A stretch of DNA of 64,000 nt from Paenibacillus monticola. GTDB taxonomy: Bacteria; Bacillota; Bacilli; Paenibacillales; Paenibacillaceae. The notes beneath the pieces were generated by a model that saw only the letters and a program-made list of their open reading frames with translations, was not told the origin of the DNA and ran no database searches. The position numbers and the translations under genes were made by a program. Location: contig NZ_WJXB01000006.1 in assembly GCF_009664975.1 (NCBI RefSeq), positions 124,001-188,000 of the forward strand, in the 5' to 3' direction. Positions 8,357 to 16,759 of the stretch are shown one piece after another. Each line of letters opens with the position of its first letter. Within the stretch, counting starts at the first letter, position 1.

Positions 8357-9601
8357 CTATTTATTTAAATGCTTCACTACTTTGGCCCAAGCCTCCTTCG
8401 TATTTTCGAAATCTTGATAATGCTCTTCCACATGATCATGATAGAATTCAAGCTCATTTAATATATTTTTAAATTCATTGTTTCCAAAGTAAGCACAAAT
8501 TTTCGGAAGTACAAGCGTAAGATTTTCTCTCATTTTCATAATTTCTGCTTCATAATTGTCTCTTTGCGTAATGTACAGTAAAAGTGGCTTGTACCGGATC
8601 CAACCGATTGTAGCTTTTAAGAATCTTTTCGTATTGACGTTGGAATCAGCCTTCATCGCCTTCAATTGGTTAGGCAGCACACCCAGCAGCAAATGCTCAT
8701 AATTCGAAAAGCCATCATGGAAGGTATAACAAGGGACCTTGCGAATATTAGCTTCAGCAATACAGGTGCTTAAGAACGTATCTTCACCTCTAGCCCCCGG
8801 CGGGTTGTAGAAGGGGAATATTTTATCAATCGTCTTCAGATTAAAACCCAGATTAGCTCCCGATATAAACTTCATACCGTTGACCTCTTCCACGACTTCC
8901 GTAATCTCACTATTCATCGTATCAAGATCCGCATAGGTAACTCCCCCATCATCCATAATGCTTTTTACTGAAGCCCAGTTAATAATATCATTGCTGATTG
9001 ACTCTATGAATATGCGGAATTCATCTTCAGATAACTTGTCGTTGAAGTCCAAATAAGGGATTGGCGATATGTATCCACAATGATGTCCATGAGTCATATC
9101 TGCATGTTTAATATTATTGATGTGCGTGGAGATAACCTCTTGGCCCTTCCAGAGCAGGCTGTCCTTGATCTTAATATTGGCGATAGGGTATTCGTCATCA
9201 TCCAGAAAGATGAGATAGTCCATTTTATTCTTAATGGCAAAGTACAATACAGCATTTCTTTTCATGGCATACCCTTCGCCAAAGATCAATTTCGCTTCTT
9301 TTAAAGTAATCACTTTCTTTTCCACTAAATATTGCGCTTCAGTGGCGATGGAGGAATTCCCTAAATAATAAGCTGAATCGACCATATCCAATATTTCTTC
9401 ATCCGTGACTTTATAATCACTCACTTTTGTACCTTTATACTTCAAATCATAGGCAACAAACAGGTGGAGTGCATTTTTTTTATTGTCAACCAGTCTGGAT
9501 TCCGTCCAGTCATCAAAATATGCCTTCACTACATTTTTGAAATTTTTGCGCCCGGTTACGAACCCTACACCTACATTTATTTTCTTTTTTGCAATCTTCA
9601 T
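8357..9601 (-). CDS. Glycosyltransferase-like protein, GT-A type with DDD metal motif
   Basis: A 414-residue protein with no exact family recognised. The N-terminal MKIAKKKINVGVGFVTGRKN, the central MDYLIFLDDDEYPI and the later FISGANLGFNLKT and ARGEDTFLS segments resemble a GT-A nucleotide-sugar transferase: DDD would bind the metal and GEDTF would be the catalytic/acceptor loop. No membrane helix is visible, so it is cytoplasmic. The ATG at 9601 is used; a TTG at 9661 would add 20 residues, and neither has a strong ribosome site. It stands alone, between a ROK regulator and a helicase, and is AT-richer than its neighbours (many Lys/Asn/Ile codons), which may suggest acquisition by transfer. 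Acceptor and donor are unknown. Confidence 0.65.
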   Translation of the reverse strand: MKIAKKKINVGVGFVTGRKNFKNVVKAYFDDWTESRLVDNKKNALHLFVAYDLKYKGTKVSDYKVTDEEILDMVDSAYYLGNSSIATEAQYLVEKKVITLKEAKLIFGEGYAMKRNAVLYFAIKNKMDYLIFLDDDEYPIANIKIKDSLLWKGQEVISTHINNIKHADMTHGHHCGYISPIPYLDFNDKLSEDEFRIFIESISNDIINWASVKSIMDDGGVTYADLDTMNSEITEVVEEVNGMKFISGANLGFNLKTIDKIFPFYNPPGARGEDTFLSTCIAEANIRKVPCYTFHDGFSNYEHLLLGVLPNQLKAMKADSNVNTKRFLKATIGWIRYKPLLLYITQRDNYEAEIMKMRENLTLVLPKICAYFGNNEFKNILNELEFYHDHVEEHYQDFENTKEAWAKVVKHLNK

Positions 9602-9702
9602 ATGTCTTCGCCCATTTCCGTCTTTATGTTCTATTACCCAATTTGTCCACCAGTGCCCCAATATATACGGTACTACTCAGACAGACGATTCCATTCGCGC
9701 AT

Positions 9703-9741
9703 AAAAAAAGAACCATCAGTAGAGTTTCACTGACGGTTCTT
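9703..9741 (-). terminator. Intrinsic terminator of the DEAD-box helicase gene
   Basis: Stem AAGAACCGTCAGTGA with TCTACTGATGGTTCTT (G-T tolerated), followed by seven T on the minus strand, 28 bp after the helicase stop. Confidence 0.85.
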
Positions 9742-9769
9742 CAGACTTATTCAAGAATATACACGACCA

Positions 9770-11080
9770 TTATCTACTGGTCTTACTGCTTGTTTTACTG
9801 CTAGGTTTGCTGCTGGGTCTACCACTTGTATTACTTCCCTTTTTAAACCACTCGGATTTAGGCTTGAGCGGCGGGTTTGCTTTAGGTTTGGCAGGCTTGG
9901 CTGCCGCAGGCTTCGACGAGGTCTTGAACGTACGCGCCGATTTGGGCATCGGATAGGCATGATCTTTTACTTCTGGGATTGTCTTTCCGATCAATTTCTC
10001 AATATCCTTCAGAAATGGAAGTTCATCAATTTCGCAAAAGGAAATCGCGGTTCCGCTCAGTCCGGCTCTGCCCGTACGGCCAATTCGGTGAACGTACGTT
10101 TCTGGAATGTTAGGGAGATTAAAGTTGATTACATGCGAAAGCTCATCAATATCAATCCCTCTTGCCGCGATATCCGTCGCCACCAACACACGTGTTGCCC
10201 CACTCTTGAAATTCCTCAATGCATTCTGCCGATCATTTTGTGATTTGTTGCCATGAATGGCCTGGGCGGAAACGTTAATTTTCGCCAGATCACGCGTAAC
10301 ACGGTCAGCCCCACGTTTGGTACGAGTAAACACCAGTGCCGAAACAATGGCTTTATCCTCCAAAAGACGATTTAATTGGTTTTGCTTATTTCCCATTTCC
10401 AATAAATAAATAGATTGTTCAATTCTATCTACAGTAGAGGATACCGGAGTAATTTCTACTTTTACTGGATTAACTAATAGAGACTTGACCATTTTATCTA
10501 TTTCTGGAGGCATGGTCGCCGAGAAGAATAGCGTTTGTTTTTTGACAGGCATTTTGGCAATAATCTTCTTCACGTCATGGATAAAGCCCATGTCCAACAT
10601 TCTGTCAGCCTCATCAAGCACCAATATCTTCACGAATTGCAAATCAACCCGCTTCTGGTTCATTAAATCAATGAGTCGGCCTGGAGTTGCGATAAGAATA
10701 TCCGCACCTTGAGCTAGCGCCCGTTCCTGAGCTTTTTGAGAAACACCACCTACGATTGCTGTACAACGAATATCGGTGTATTGGCTATAGGCTTTGATGT
10801 TGTCCGAAATCTGCAGTGCCAGTTCTCTAGTCGGTGTTAATATTAATGAACGAATCTTGCGTCCTGAGTTAGGAGTAGTCTTTTGTTCAGTTAGCAGTTG
10901 GATAATAGGTACCGCAAAAGCGGCGGTCTTCCCGGTTCCTGTCTGTGCACAGCCCAGTAAATCTCGGCCGGCTAACACTGCTGGAATCGCCTGTTCCTGT
11001 ATAGGTGTTGGCTCTGTATAGTTTTCTTTGCTTAGTGCTTTTAGAATGGCAGGCATAATATTTAATTCGTTAAATGTCAT
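9770..11080 (-). CDS. DEAD-box ATP-dependent RNA helicase (RhlE/Csh-like)
   Basis: A 436-residue RNA helicase that unwinds short RNA duplexes with ATP, typically in ribosome assembly or mRNA decay, often cold-induced. All core motifs are present in order: Q motif (PTPIQEQAIP), Walker A AQTGTGKT (about residues 45-52), PTRELA, TPGR, DEAD, SAT, ATDIAARGID and HRIGRTGRAG. The last ~60 residues are a basic low-complexity tail (KPAAAKPAKPK, then repeated SSKPSSKTSSK), the usual RNA-binding extension. The ATG follows AGGGAG. Its leader is about 95 nt, with an extended -10 promoter at 11178-11186. It is a single-gene unit with its own terminator. Assignment to a given Csh subtype cannot be made by eye. 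Confidence 0.93.
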   Translation of the reverse strand: MTFNELNIMPAILKALSKENYTEPTPIQEQAIPAVLAGRDLLGCAQTGTGKTAAFAVPIIQLLTEQKTTPNSGRKIRSLILTPTRELALQISDNIKAYSQYTDIRCTAIVGGVSQKAQERALAQGADILIATPGRLIDLMNQKRVDLQFVKILVLDEADRMLDMGFIHDVKKIIAKMPVKKQTLFFSATMPPEIDKMVKSLLVNPVKVEITPVSSTVDRIEQSIYLLEMGNKQNQLNRLLEDKAIVSALVFTRTKRGADRVTRDLAKINVSAQAIHGNKSQNDRQNALRNFKSGATRVLVATDIAARGIDIDELSHVINFNLPNIPETYVHRIGRTGRAGLSGTAISFCEIDELPFLKDIEKLIGKTIPEVKDHAYPMPKSARTFKTSSKPAAAKPAKPKANPPLKPKSEWFKKGSNTSGRPSSKPSSKTSSKTSR

Positions 11081-11177
11081 TTTTTCTCCCTAATTTCATG
11101 TACATATATTTTTGTAAATCAAGTAACTTATCTATCTTTGGCTATCAGCGTTTCCACAAAGCGCGTCGCAACATATA

Positions 11178-11186
11178 ATTATAGCA
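11178..11186 (-). promoter_or_regulatory. Extended -10 promoter element of the helicase gene
   Basis: On the minus strand TGC-TATAAT gives an extended -10 box about 100 nt before the helicase ATG, leaving a long leader as often seen for cold-regulated helicases. No clear -35 box was found. Confidence 0.5.
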
Positions 11187-11196
11187 CATTATATCA

Positions 11197-11226
11197 GAAA
11201 AAAGAAGCAGATATTCATCTACTTCT
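11197..11226 (-). terminator. Intrinsic terminator of the GGDEF-EAL gene
   Basis: Stem AGAAGTAGAT / ATCTGCTTCT with a GAAT loop followed by TTTTTT on the minus strand, about 50 bp after the stop at 11279. Confidence 0.8.
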
Positions 11227-11227
11227 C

Positions 11228-11254
11228 GTGTGAAACCTATAAATTCTTATATTT
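11228..11254 (+). repeat. 27-bp remnant of the dispersed intergenic element (copy D)
   Basis: Matches 26 of 27 bases of the right-hand end of copy A (23193-23219): GTGTGAAAC, then TATAAATTCTTATATTT. It lies between the GGDEF-EAL stop and its terminator. The hairpin part of the full element is missing. Confidence 0.7.
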
Positions 11255-11278
11255 GAACGTATATTAATAGCCTATGTG

Positions 11279-14242
11279 TTAATAATTCTTTATTTTCTTC
11301 GCCTTCTCCTTAATTCTATTTATCGGATTTCCGACAAATATTTGGGTATGGGCTGGAACTCCTTCAAGGATTTTGATAGCTAGCAGATTTAAATTTTGAG
11401 CTAATGCGGATTGCTCATTTTCCTCTATTTGAAATTGCACACCGTATTCGTAAACTTCGCCACCTTCAATTTCATTGCTCCACGTAATATTTCCTTGTAG
11501 CTCATAAGTCTGATTTAATATTTCCGTTTCAAATATCAACGTAATCTCATCATTCATCGGTAATTTAAAGCCCATCAGAAACTTCAGTCCCTCCGGGCCA
11601 ATGCTAGTAACGTATACATCCGTAGTGCCCAGATCAACCTTCCTACCCTTAAACATATCAATCGTCATTCCGGCAACTAACGGATCATCCATATGAACTC
11701 TAAAGTTTTTTCTACGGTTTAATATTAATTCCTGTTGTTTAATGGGCACGGTCGGACTAAATATATACTTATTTTTCAATAGATTTGCAAGCTCTGTGGG
11801 TCCAATAGGACGGCTAAAATAAAAACCTTGAATTTCATCACAATGTTGCGCCTTCAAGAAATCATATTGTTCAACCGTTTCTACACCTTCGGCAACCACA
11901 TTCATTTTTAGCGCTTTGGCTAAATTCAAGATACATTCAATAATACTTCTATTCACATCATTGGTCAGAATTTCCTCAACGAATGATTTATCTATCTTAA
12001 TCGTATCCAGCGCCAAACGTTTAAGCATATATAAGGATGAATAGCCTGTCCCAAAATCATCCAGCGAAACTTTAATTCTCCGCTTCCTTAACTCCAGCAG
12101 CAACTGAGTCACTTCTTTTTCGTGACTAATAAAAGAGCTTTCCGTGATTTCAATCTCCAAGCAATCTGGAGCTAGTCCTGACTCATGAATAATTCCATCG
12201 ATGATCTGTAATATATTTTGCTTGAATAACTGTTGTACAGAGAAATTAACCGAGACTACAATAGGCGGAAGCCCCATATCCTGCCAGCGCCTATTCTGTT
12301 CACAAGCTTCACGTAAGACCCATTCACCGATGGGTACAATAAGTCCGGTTTCTTCAGCAAGCGGAATGAACTCACTCGGTGAAACAAGACCCCAATCCGG
12401 ATGGTTCCACCTGATTAAAGCTTCTACCCCCAGGATTTGCTTGGTCTGAGCGTCTACACGTGGCATATATTGCAGGAAAAATTCTTTATTCTCAAGAGCT
12501 TTGCGAAGATCATTTCTCATCGTAAAGATCTTAAAGGACTGAATATTTAATGCCGAGTAATAATATTGGGCCTGATCCCTGCCTTCGGACTTCGCAAAGA
12601 AGAGCGCTGTATCTGCACTTTTGAGTAAAATATCCATATTGATGCCATCTTCAGGGAACATACTTATGCCAATACTGACCGTAATTTTTAATTCATAACC
12701 TTCAATTATATAAACCTCGCCGTTTATTTGCATGATTTTATCTGCAAGGGACATGGGGTCACGATGATTATCCACATCAGATAGAACAATACCAAATTCA
12801 TCACCACTAAGACGATACACAATTTGATCCTCACCTAAGCAGTTCTGCAGTTTTTTGGCAAACTGCTGTAGCAAAGTATCTCCAATGGAATGGCCTAGAG
12901 CGTCATTCACTGATTTAAAGCGATCCAGATCAATTAATATAACTGCCAGTTTCTTGTTGTAGACTTGAGCCATCCGCAATTCAATCTCCAACTGATCTTC
13001 AAACAAACGGCGATTAGGAAGATCTGTCAAGTAATCGTGATATGCCAAATATTGATTTTGCTCTTCTGTATGACGCCGTTCTGTAATATCCAAGACAGTA
13101 GCAACCGTTGCTAATTCACCGTTATGAAGTATCTTTGTGAAATGAACCTCACATATTAAGACGGTTCCGTCTCTTTTCACAGCCCTATGGCTTATACTCT
13201 GGTTAAATTGTCCTTCGCTTAAATTCAGGATCTTGCTTGAAAAGAGTTCTCTATCTTCAATGTGTACCGTCACCAATACATTTACGCCTATTAAAGAGTT
13301 ATAACCTAACATGGTATTGAATTGCGGATTTGTATATACAAACAACCCCTTCTGGGCAATAAATACGCCTACTATAGATTGCTCGACAATCCCTCTATAT
13401 TTTGCTTCCGCTTCCTGGAGATCTCGCTCCATCCCTTTTTTCTCTGATATATTTTTAGCGATTCCATAAATTCCTACCAGTTCATCATTGATAATGATAG
13501 GAATATTTGTAAGTATAAACTCAATAACTTCCCCATTCTTATGAATACCTGCTATCTCATAATTTTGGGGTAAGAGTGATTTAATTGCTTCCTTAAAGTA
13601 GGTTTGGATGGTTCCCAAAGATGCCGGTTCCACAAAATTCTTTAAATTTATTTCTAGTATTTCTTCCTTAGAATATCCAAACAGATCCTCTAGTGCTGAA
13701 TTACAGGATAAGAAGTTACCTTCCAGGTCCATAGAATAGACTGCGTCCACATTATTTTCAAACAGCGCTTTGTAATATTGGCCTTCTTCTATTAATTGCA
13801 GCTTCAAATTTCTATTTTCCGAGATATCTTGAATCGTACCTATGACTCCCTTTGGGTAAAATTCGGTAATCTCGATAACATGTCGTTCTTCCCCACTTGG
13901 CCGGATGATGCGATATTCAATGGTATAGGGAGCCTTAGCCTTCGACGCTATGATAAACATGTCATGAACCCGGTCTCGGTCATCCGGATGGATACAATTA
14001 GAAATAGATTTTGAATCCAGGGCTAATTGATCATCGATCGCAAAAATAATAAACATTTGTTTGGACCATGTGACTTTGTCTAGCAATTGGTCATACTCCC
14101 AATACCCTACGTTTGCTACCTTTTGAGCCAGCTCTGAACTTTTATCTTTTCTACGCAGCACATCAATTAATTCGATGTTGTCCGTGATCGACAAAATCTC
14201 ATCTAATGTTATTTTAAATTTCCGCGCCAGTTCCATTTCCAT
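11279..14242 (-). CDS. PAS-GGDEF-EAL-PilZ cyclic-di-GMP signalling protein
   Basis: A 987-residue soluble protein joining sensor, synthase-like, phosphodiesterase-like and receptor modules. Roughly: PAS domains at 40-145, 155-270 and 280-390; GGDEF at 400-560; EAL at 580-835; PilZ-like at 860-985. The GGDEF signature reads SGDEF (about 479-483), so the first Gly is replaced and synthase activity is uncertain. The EAL half has EALIRWNH, NFSVQQL, EITES, DDFGTGYSSL, KIDKSFV, and AEGVET, all expected metal and catalytic residues of an active phosphodiesterase. The C-terminal RRKNFR followed by VTSIGPEG resembles the PilZ c-di-GMP binding site. The ATG at 14242 is chosen for AGGAG 11 nt upstream. 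It likely tunes motility or biofilm; the signal is unknown. Confidence 0.9.
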   Translation of the reverse strand: MEMELARKFKITLDEILSITDNIELIDVLRRKDKSSELAQKVANVGYWEYDQLLDKVTWSKQMFIIFAIDDQLALDSKSISNCIHPDDRDRVHDMFIIASKAKAPYTIEYRIIRPSGEERHVIEITEFYPKGVIGTIQDISENRNLKLQLIEEGQYYKALFENNVDAVYSMDLEGNFLSCNSALEDLFGYSKEEILEINLKNFVEPASLGTIQTYFKEAIKSLLPQNYEIAGIHKNGEVIEFILTNIPIIINDELVGIYGIAKNISEKKGMERDLQEAEAKYRGIVEQSIVGVFIAQKGLFVYTNPQFNTMLGYNSLIGVNVLVTVHIEDRELFSSKILNLSEGQFNQSISHRAVKRDGTVLICEVHFTKILHNGELATVATVLDITERRHTEEQNQYLAYHDYLTDLPNRRLFEDQLEIELRMAQVYNKKLAVILIDLDRFKSVNDALGHSIGDTLLQQFAKKLQNCLGEDQIVYRLSGDEFGIVLSDVDNHRDPMSLADKIMQINGEVYIIEGYELKITVSIGISMFPEDGINMDILLKSADTALFFAKSEGRDQAQYYYSALNIQSFKIFTMRNDLRKALENKEFFLQYMPRVDAQTKQILGVEALIRWNHPDWGLVSPSEFIPLAEETGLIVPIGEWVLREACEQNRRWQDMGLPPIVVSVNFSVQQLFKQNILQIIDGIIHESGLAPDCLEIEITESSFISHEKEVTQLLLELRKRRIKVSLDDFGTGYSSLYMLKRLALDTIKIDKSFVEEILTNDVNRSIIECILNLAKALKMNVVAEGVETVEQYDFLKAQHCDEIQGFYFSRPIGPTELANLLKNKYIFSPTVPIKQQELILNRRKNFRVHMDDPLVAGMTIDMFKGRKVDLGTTDVYVTSIGPEGLKFLMGFKLPMNDEITLIFETEILNQTYELQGNITWSNEIEGGEVYEYGVQFQIEENEQSALAQNLNLLAIKILEGVPAHTQIFVGNPINRIKEKAKKIKNY

Positions 14243-14311
14243 TGGTATCACCACTCCTAATTTCGCACTTTAAAAAGCTAAAGGAGGATAACAACGAATA
14301 TTCCTCATACT

Positions 14312-14355
14312 TAACTAATAACCCTTTTCAGGTGAAAATACTCACTTTAGTTAAA
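14312..14355 (-). other. Inverted repeat in the GGDEF-EAL leader
   Basis: TTAACTAA and TTAGTTAA, 8-bp perfect arms 28 bp apart, lie in the leader between the promoter and the start codon. It has no T-run and does not match known cyclic-di-GMP riboswitch motifs. Function unknown. Confidence 0.4.
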
Positions 14356-14362
14356 ATATAAA

Positions 14363-14391
14363 GTTATATTATCTCTTTGTAAGCAATTCAA
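14363..14391 (-). promoter_or_regulatory. Candidate sigma-A promoter of the GGDEF-EAL gene
   Basis: Minus strand TTGAAT, 17 bp, TATAAC, about 120 bp before the start codon. Confidence 0.5.
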
Positions 14392-14417
14392 AGGGCTTCC
14401 AGAAACATCAATAAATG

Positions 14418-14449
14418 CAAAAAGAGCGGAGGATTTCTCCCCCGCTCTC
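14418..14449 (-). terminator. Intrinsic terminator of the pduL-like gene
   Basis: Stem GAGCGGGGG / CCTCCGCTC followed by TTTTT on the minus strand, 22 bp after the stop. Confidence 0.85.
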
Positions 14450-14470
14450 ATTCGTTATGAATAAAAAAGA

Positions 14471-15043
14471 CTAGTCTACAATTTCAGCAGTATCGCCATT
14501 GTTGGCACCTGCAGCGTTAGCTTCGTCGGTGTCGATATGCATGTCGAGTGCAAAGTTGTCGGATACACGCGCCAGTACGTTCTCCAGTACGAGTCCACGA
14601 TCTCCACCAAGACGAACTTTCAGCAATTGCTTATCAGCAATGCCCCAAGCTTCAGCTTCGGAAGTATGAAAGTGAATGTGACGTGCTGCAATAATAACGC
14701 CTGTTTCCAGTACTACTTCGCCAGCAGGACCTTTAAGAGTAATACCTGGTGTGCCTTCGATATTACCGGATTCGCGTACAGGTGCTTTCACGCCGAGGCT
14801 GAAAGAGTCAGTGCGCGAAATTTCCAGTTGGGATGCTGGACGCACGGGTCCAAGAATTCTTACTTTGTCGAATTTACTCTTGGTGCCGATTACTGCTACT
14901 TGTTCATTGGCTGCAAATTGTCCGGGTTGGGAGAGGGGTTTGAACTCAGTCAATTGATAGCCTGGGCCAAACAACGCTTCCACATGCTCCTGCGTTAGGT
15001 GAATATGTCGGGCCGACACACCTACGGGTACAGTCTTGCTCAT
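14471..15043 (-). CDS. pduL: PduL-type phosphate acyltransferase (phosphotransacylase)
   Basis: A 190-residue enzyme of the PduL family, which exchanges phosphate and CoA on acetyl or propionyl groups. Two PduL repeats are visible, with the conserved metal-binding segments VSARHIHLTQEHV (near residue 9) and IIAARHIHFHTSEAEAWGI (near residue 115), and RILGPVRPASQLEIS between them. No N-terminal encapsulation peptide is seen and no microcompartment genes are near, so it likely serves general acetate/propionate metabolism. The ATG at 15043 has AGGAG 10 nt upstream; the longer 205-codon frame has no site. Single-gene unit, own terminator. Confidence 0.9.
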   Translation of the reverse strand: MSKTVPVGVSARHIHLTQEHVEALFGPGYQLTEFKPLSQPGQFAANEQVAVIGTKSKFDKVRILGPVRPASQLEISRTDSFSLGVKAPVRESGNIEGTPGITLKGPAGEVVLETGVIIAARHIHFHTSEAEAWGIADKQLLKVRLGGDRGLVLENVLARVSDNFALDMHIDTDEANAAGANNGDTAEIVD

Positions 15044-15182
15044 TGTAAAGTCACTCCTTGTATTTTCTCTAGTATCTGTACAAGCCATTGAACATTATAC
15101 ATCTTATTCAGCAAAAATAAAAAGGAAGCTCCTCACTTTCAGGTCCCTTTTTTCGACATTTTGTGATTTCGGAACAGGATTG

Positions 15183-16151
15183 TCACGGTTTAGAGGCTTT
15201 AGACGGCAAATGTAGCTTCAAATAGGACACAGCATTTCCAGATAACCAACCTTTCACCGAATCTTCCGGATAATGCGCAAGCAATAGCTCTGCAAACTCC
15301 GGATATTTTCCCGGATGCTCCAGATTCTCCAACCAGGAATCGATCCCGTCAAAATCGGAGCCAAACATCAGCTGCTTATCACCACCAAGACTGCAGACAT
15401 GATCAATGTGCTTCAGTAAATCCTCAGCCTTCGCCGTACCTTCGTCACATACAAAGCTCGGAAAAAAGGTCAGGCCTATGCGACCGTCCATAGCAATCAA
15501 CGCTTTAATCTGCTCATCGCTCAAATTACGCGGGTGCTTGCAGATTGCAGCTGCATTGGAGTGGGAGGCGATAAAGGGACGTTTACTAAGCTCCTTTAGC
15601 TCCCAGAAGCCTGCTGGTGACAGATGCGACACATCCAGCAGCATTCCACTATGATTGCACCACTCTACCAGTTCCCGCCCTTTTTCCGTGAATCCACCAT
15701 TCCGCTTCTCCAAGACCCCATCTGCGGCCCAGTTGGCATAGTTCCACGTTACCCCGAGGAAACGTACCCCAAGCTCGAAGCATAGCTCAGCATAGAACAG
15801 ATTGCCCTCCAGACCGTCCACGCCCTCCAAAGAGAGCATTCCCCAGCTAGGGGGCATACTTATCTGATTCTCTAGTTCTTCCCTCCAGCGCAGCCACTGC
15901 AGGCCCCCTGAGCCTGCTATCTTATCCCGAAACAAAACGATTTGTCCCAGAACACTCTCAAAGCTAGGTCTTCCTCTGGCGGCAGACAGATAGATTGCAA
16001 AGCATTGCAGCCCTACCCCACCCGCCAGCAGGCGCTCAGCAGTGACATCAAGACGATGATCGTCTTCGAAAAGAATATCCGGAAGTGCCTGCATCTTGCT
16101 CAGTACATCACAGTGAAAATCTGCCACCTTCAGCTTATCGGCTCTATTCAA
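15183..16151 (-). CDS. Membrane dipeptidase family M19 (renal dipeptidase-like)
   Basis: A 322-residue zinc dipeptidase of family M19, expected to cut dipeptides including those with D-residues. Visible metal-site signatures: VADFHCDVLSK (His and Asp near 13-15), LSLEGVDGLEGN with the bridging Glu, LLDVSHLSPAGFWE, IASHSNAAAIC and FGSDFDGID. Size fits bacterial M19 enzymes. The start is TTG at 16151, 6 nt after AGAGAGGG. No signal peptide is visible, so it probably acts in the cytoplasm on imported or recycled dipeptides. It lies between pduL and spoVS without clear operon partners. Confidence 0.9.
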   Translation of the reverse strand: MNRADKLKVADFHCDVLSKMQALPDILFEDDHRLDVTAERLLAGGVGLQCFAIYLSAARGRPSFESVLGQIVLFRDKIAGSGGLQWLRWREELENQISMPPSWGMLSLEGVDGLEGNLFYAELCFELGVRFLGVTWNYANWAADGVLEKRNGGFTEKGRELVEWCNHSGMLLDVSHLSPAGFWELKELSKRPFIASHSNAAAICKHPRNLSDEQIKALIAMDGRIGLTFFPSFVCDEGTAKAEDLLKHIDHVCSLGGDKQLMFGSDFDGIDSWLENLEHPGKYPEFAELLLAHYPEDSVKGWLSGNAVSYLKLHLPSKASKP

Positions 16152-16243
16152 GAGAATCCCTCTCTTTCCTACGCTCGTCTATGTACCGAGTAACCCTTAC
16201 TCTAAACTCTATGCAACAACTTCAGCAGCTATAAATACAAAAG

Positions 16244-16273
16244 AAAAAAACCTGTCTACAAAAGCAAACAGGC
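16244..16273 (-). terminator. Intrinsic terminator of spoVS
   Basis: Stem CCTGTTTG / TAGACAGG with TTTTTTT on the minus strand, about 24 bp after the spoVS stop. Confidence 0.85.
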
Positions 16274-16295
16274 TTCTATCCATACTGCTAATCTA

Positions 16296-16556
16296 TTATC
16301 TGGGCTCGACAATCAGCTTAATCGCCGTCCGATCTTCTCCATCAATCTTAATATCTGTAAAGGCTGGAATACAAATCAAGTCGACGCCGCTTGGTGCGAC
16401 GAATCCCCGGGCGATAGCGACAGCTTTAACTGCTTGATTCAGTGCTCCTGCTCCAATAGCCTGTAGCTCGGCCGTTCCACGTTCACGAAGAACACCTGCT
16501 AATGCACCGGCGACGGAATTTGGATTGGATTTAGCTGATACTTTTAATACATCCAT
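16296..16556 (-). CDS. spoVS: Stage V sporulation protein S
   Basis: An 86-residue protein of the Alba-like SpoVS family, needed for progress of sporulation past stage V and for septation control in Bacillus. MDVLKVSAKSNPNSVAGALA at the start and the NQAVKAVAIARGFVAPSG core are nearly invariant in the family. The ATG at 16556 follows GGGGAGG. A sigma-H-like promoter lies about 60 bp upstream (16609-16637), fitting early sporulation expression. It is downstream of ymdB and rny, the same order as in B. subtilis. Confidence 0.97.
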   Translation of the reverse strand: MDVLKVSAKSNPNSVAGALAGVLRERGTAELQAIGAGALNQAVKAVAIARGFVAPSGVDLICIPAFTDIKIDGEDRTAIKLIVEPR

Positions 16557-16608
16557 AGTAAGTACCTCCCCTGGGAAAAATGTTGGTGTTCTTCCACTAC
16601 AGTAGATG

Positions 16609-16637
16609 TTATTCGCGAGAGAAGAAATAATTCCTTC
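16609..16637 (-). promoter_or_regulatory. Candidate sigma-H promoter of spoVS
   Basis: Minus strand GAAGGAATT (-35, full match to the sigma-H consensus RnAGGAwWW), 11-bp spacer, CGCGAATAA (-10, matches RnnGAATww except the first base). It lies about 55 bp before the spoVS ATG. spoVS is known to be sigma-H-dependent in B. subtilis. Confidence 0.7.
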
Positions 16638-16759
16638 TTTTTGCGGACCCCTTTGGAGAAAATGGTACAAAAGATACTCTTTTCTGCTATAAAAAATATC
16701 ACACTTCGCCTAAATCCATCATTTTTCCCGACTTACCTGCTAACCTTACAACAATTGAA

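Noticed and set aside
14312..14355. Cyclic-di-GMP riboswitch before the GGDEF-EAL gene
   Set aside because: Only a short inverted repeat; GEMM core sequence absent.
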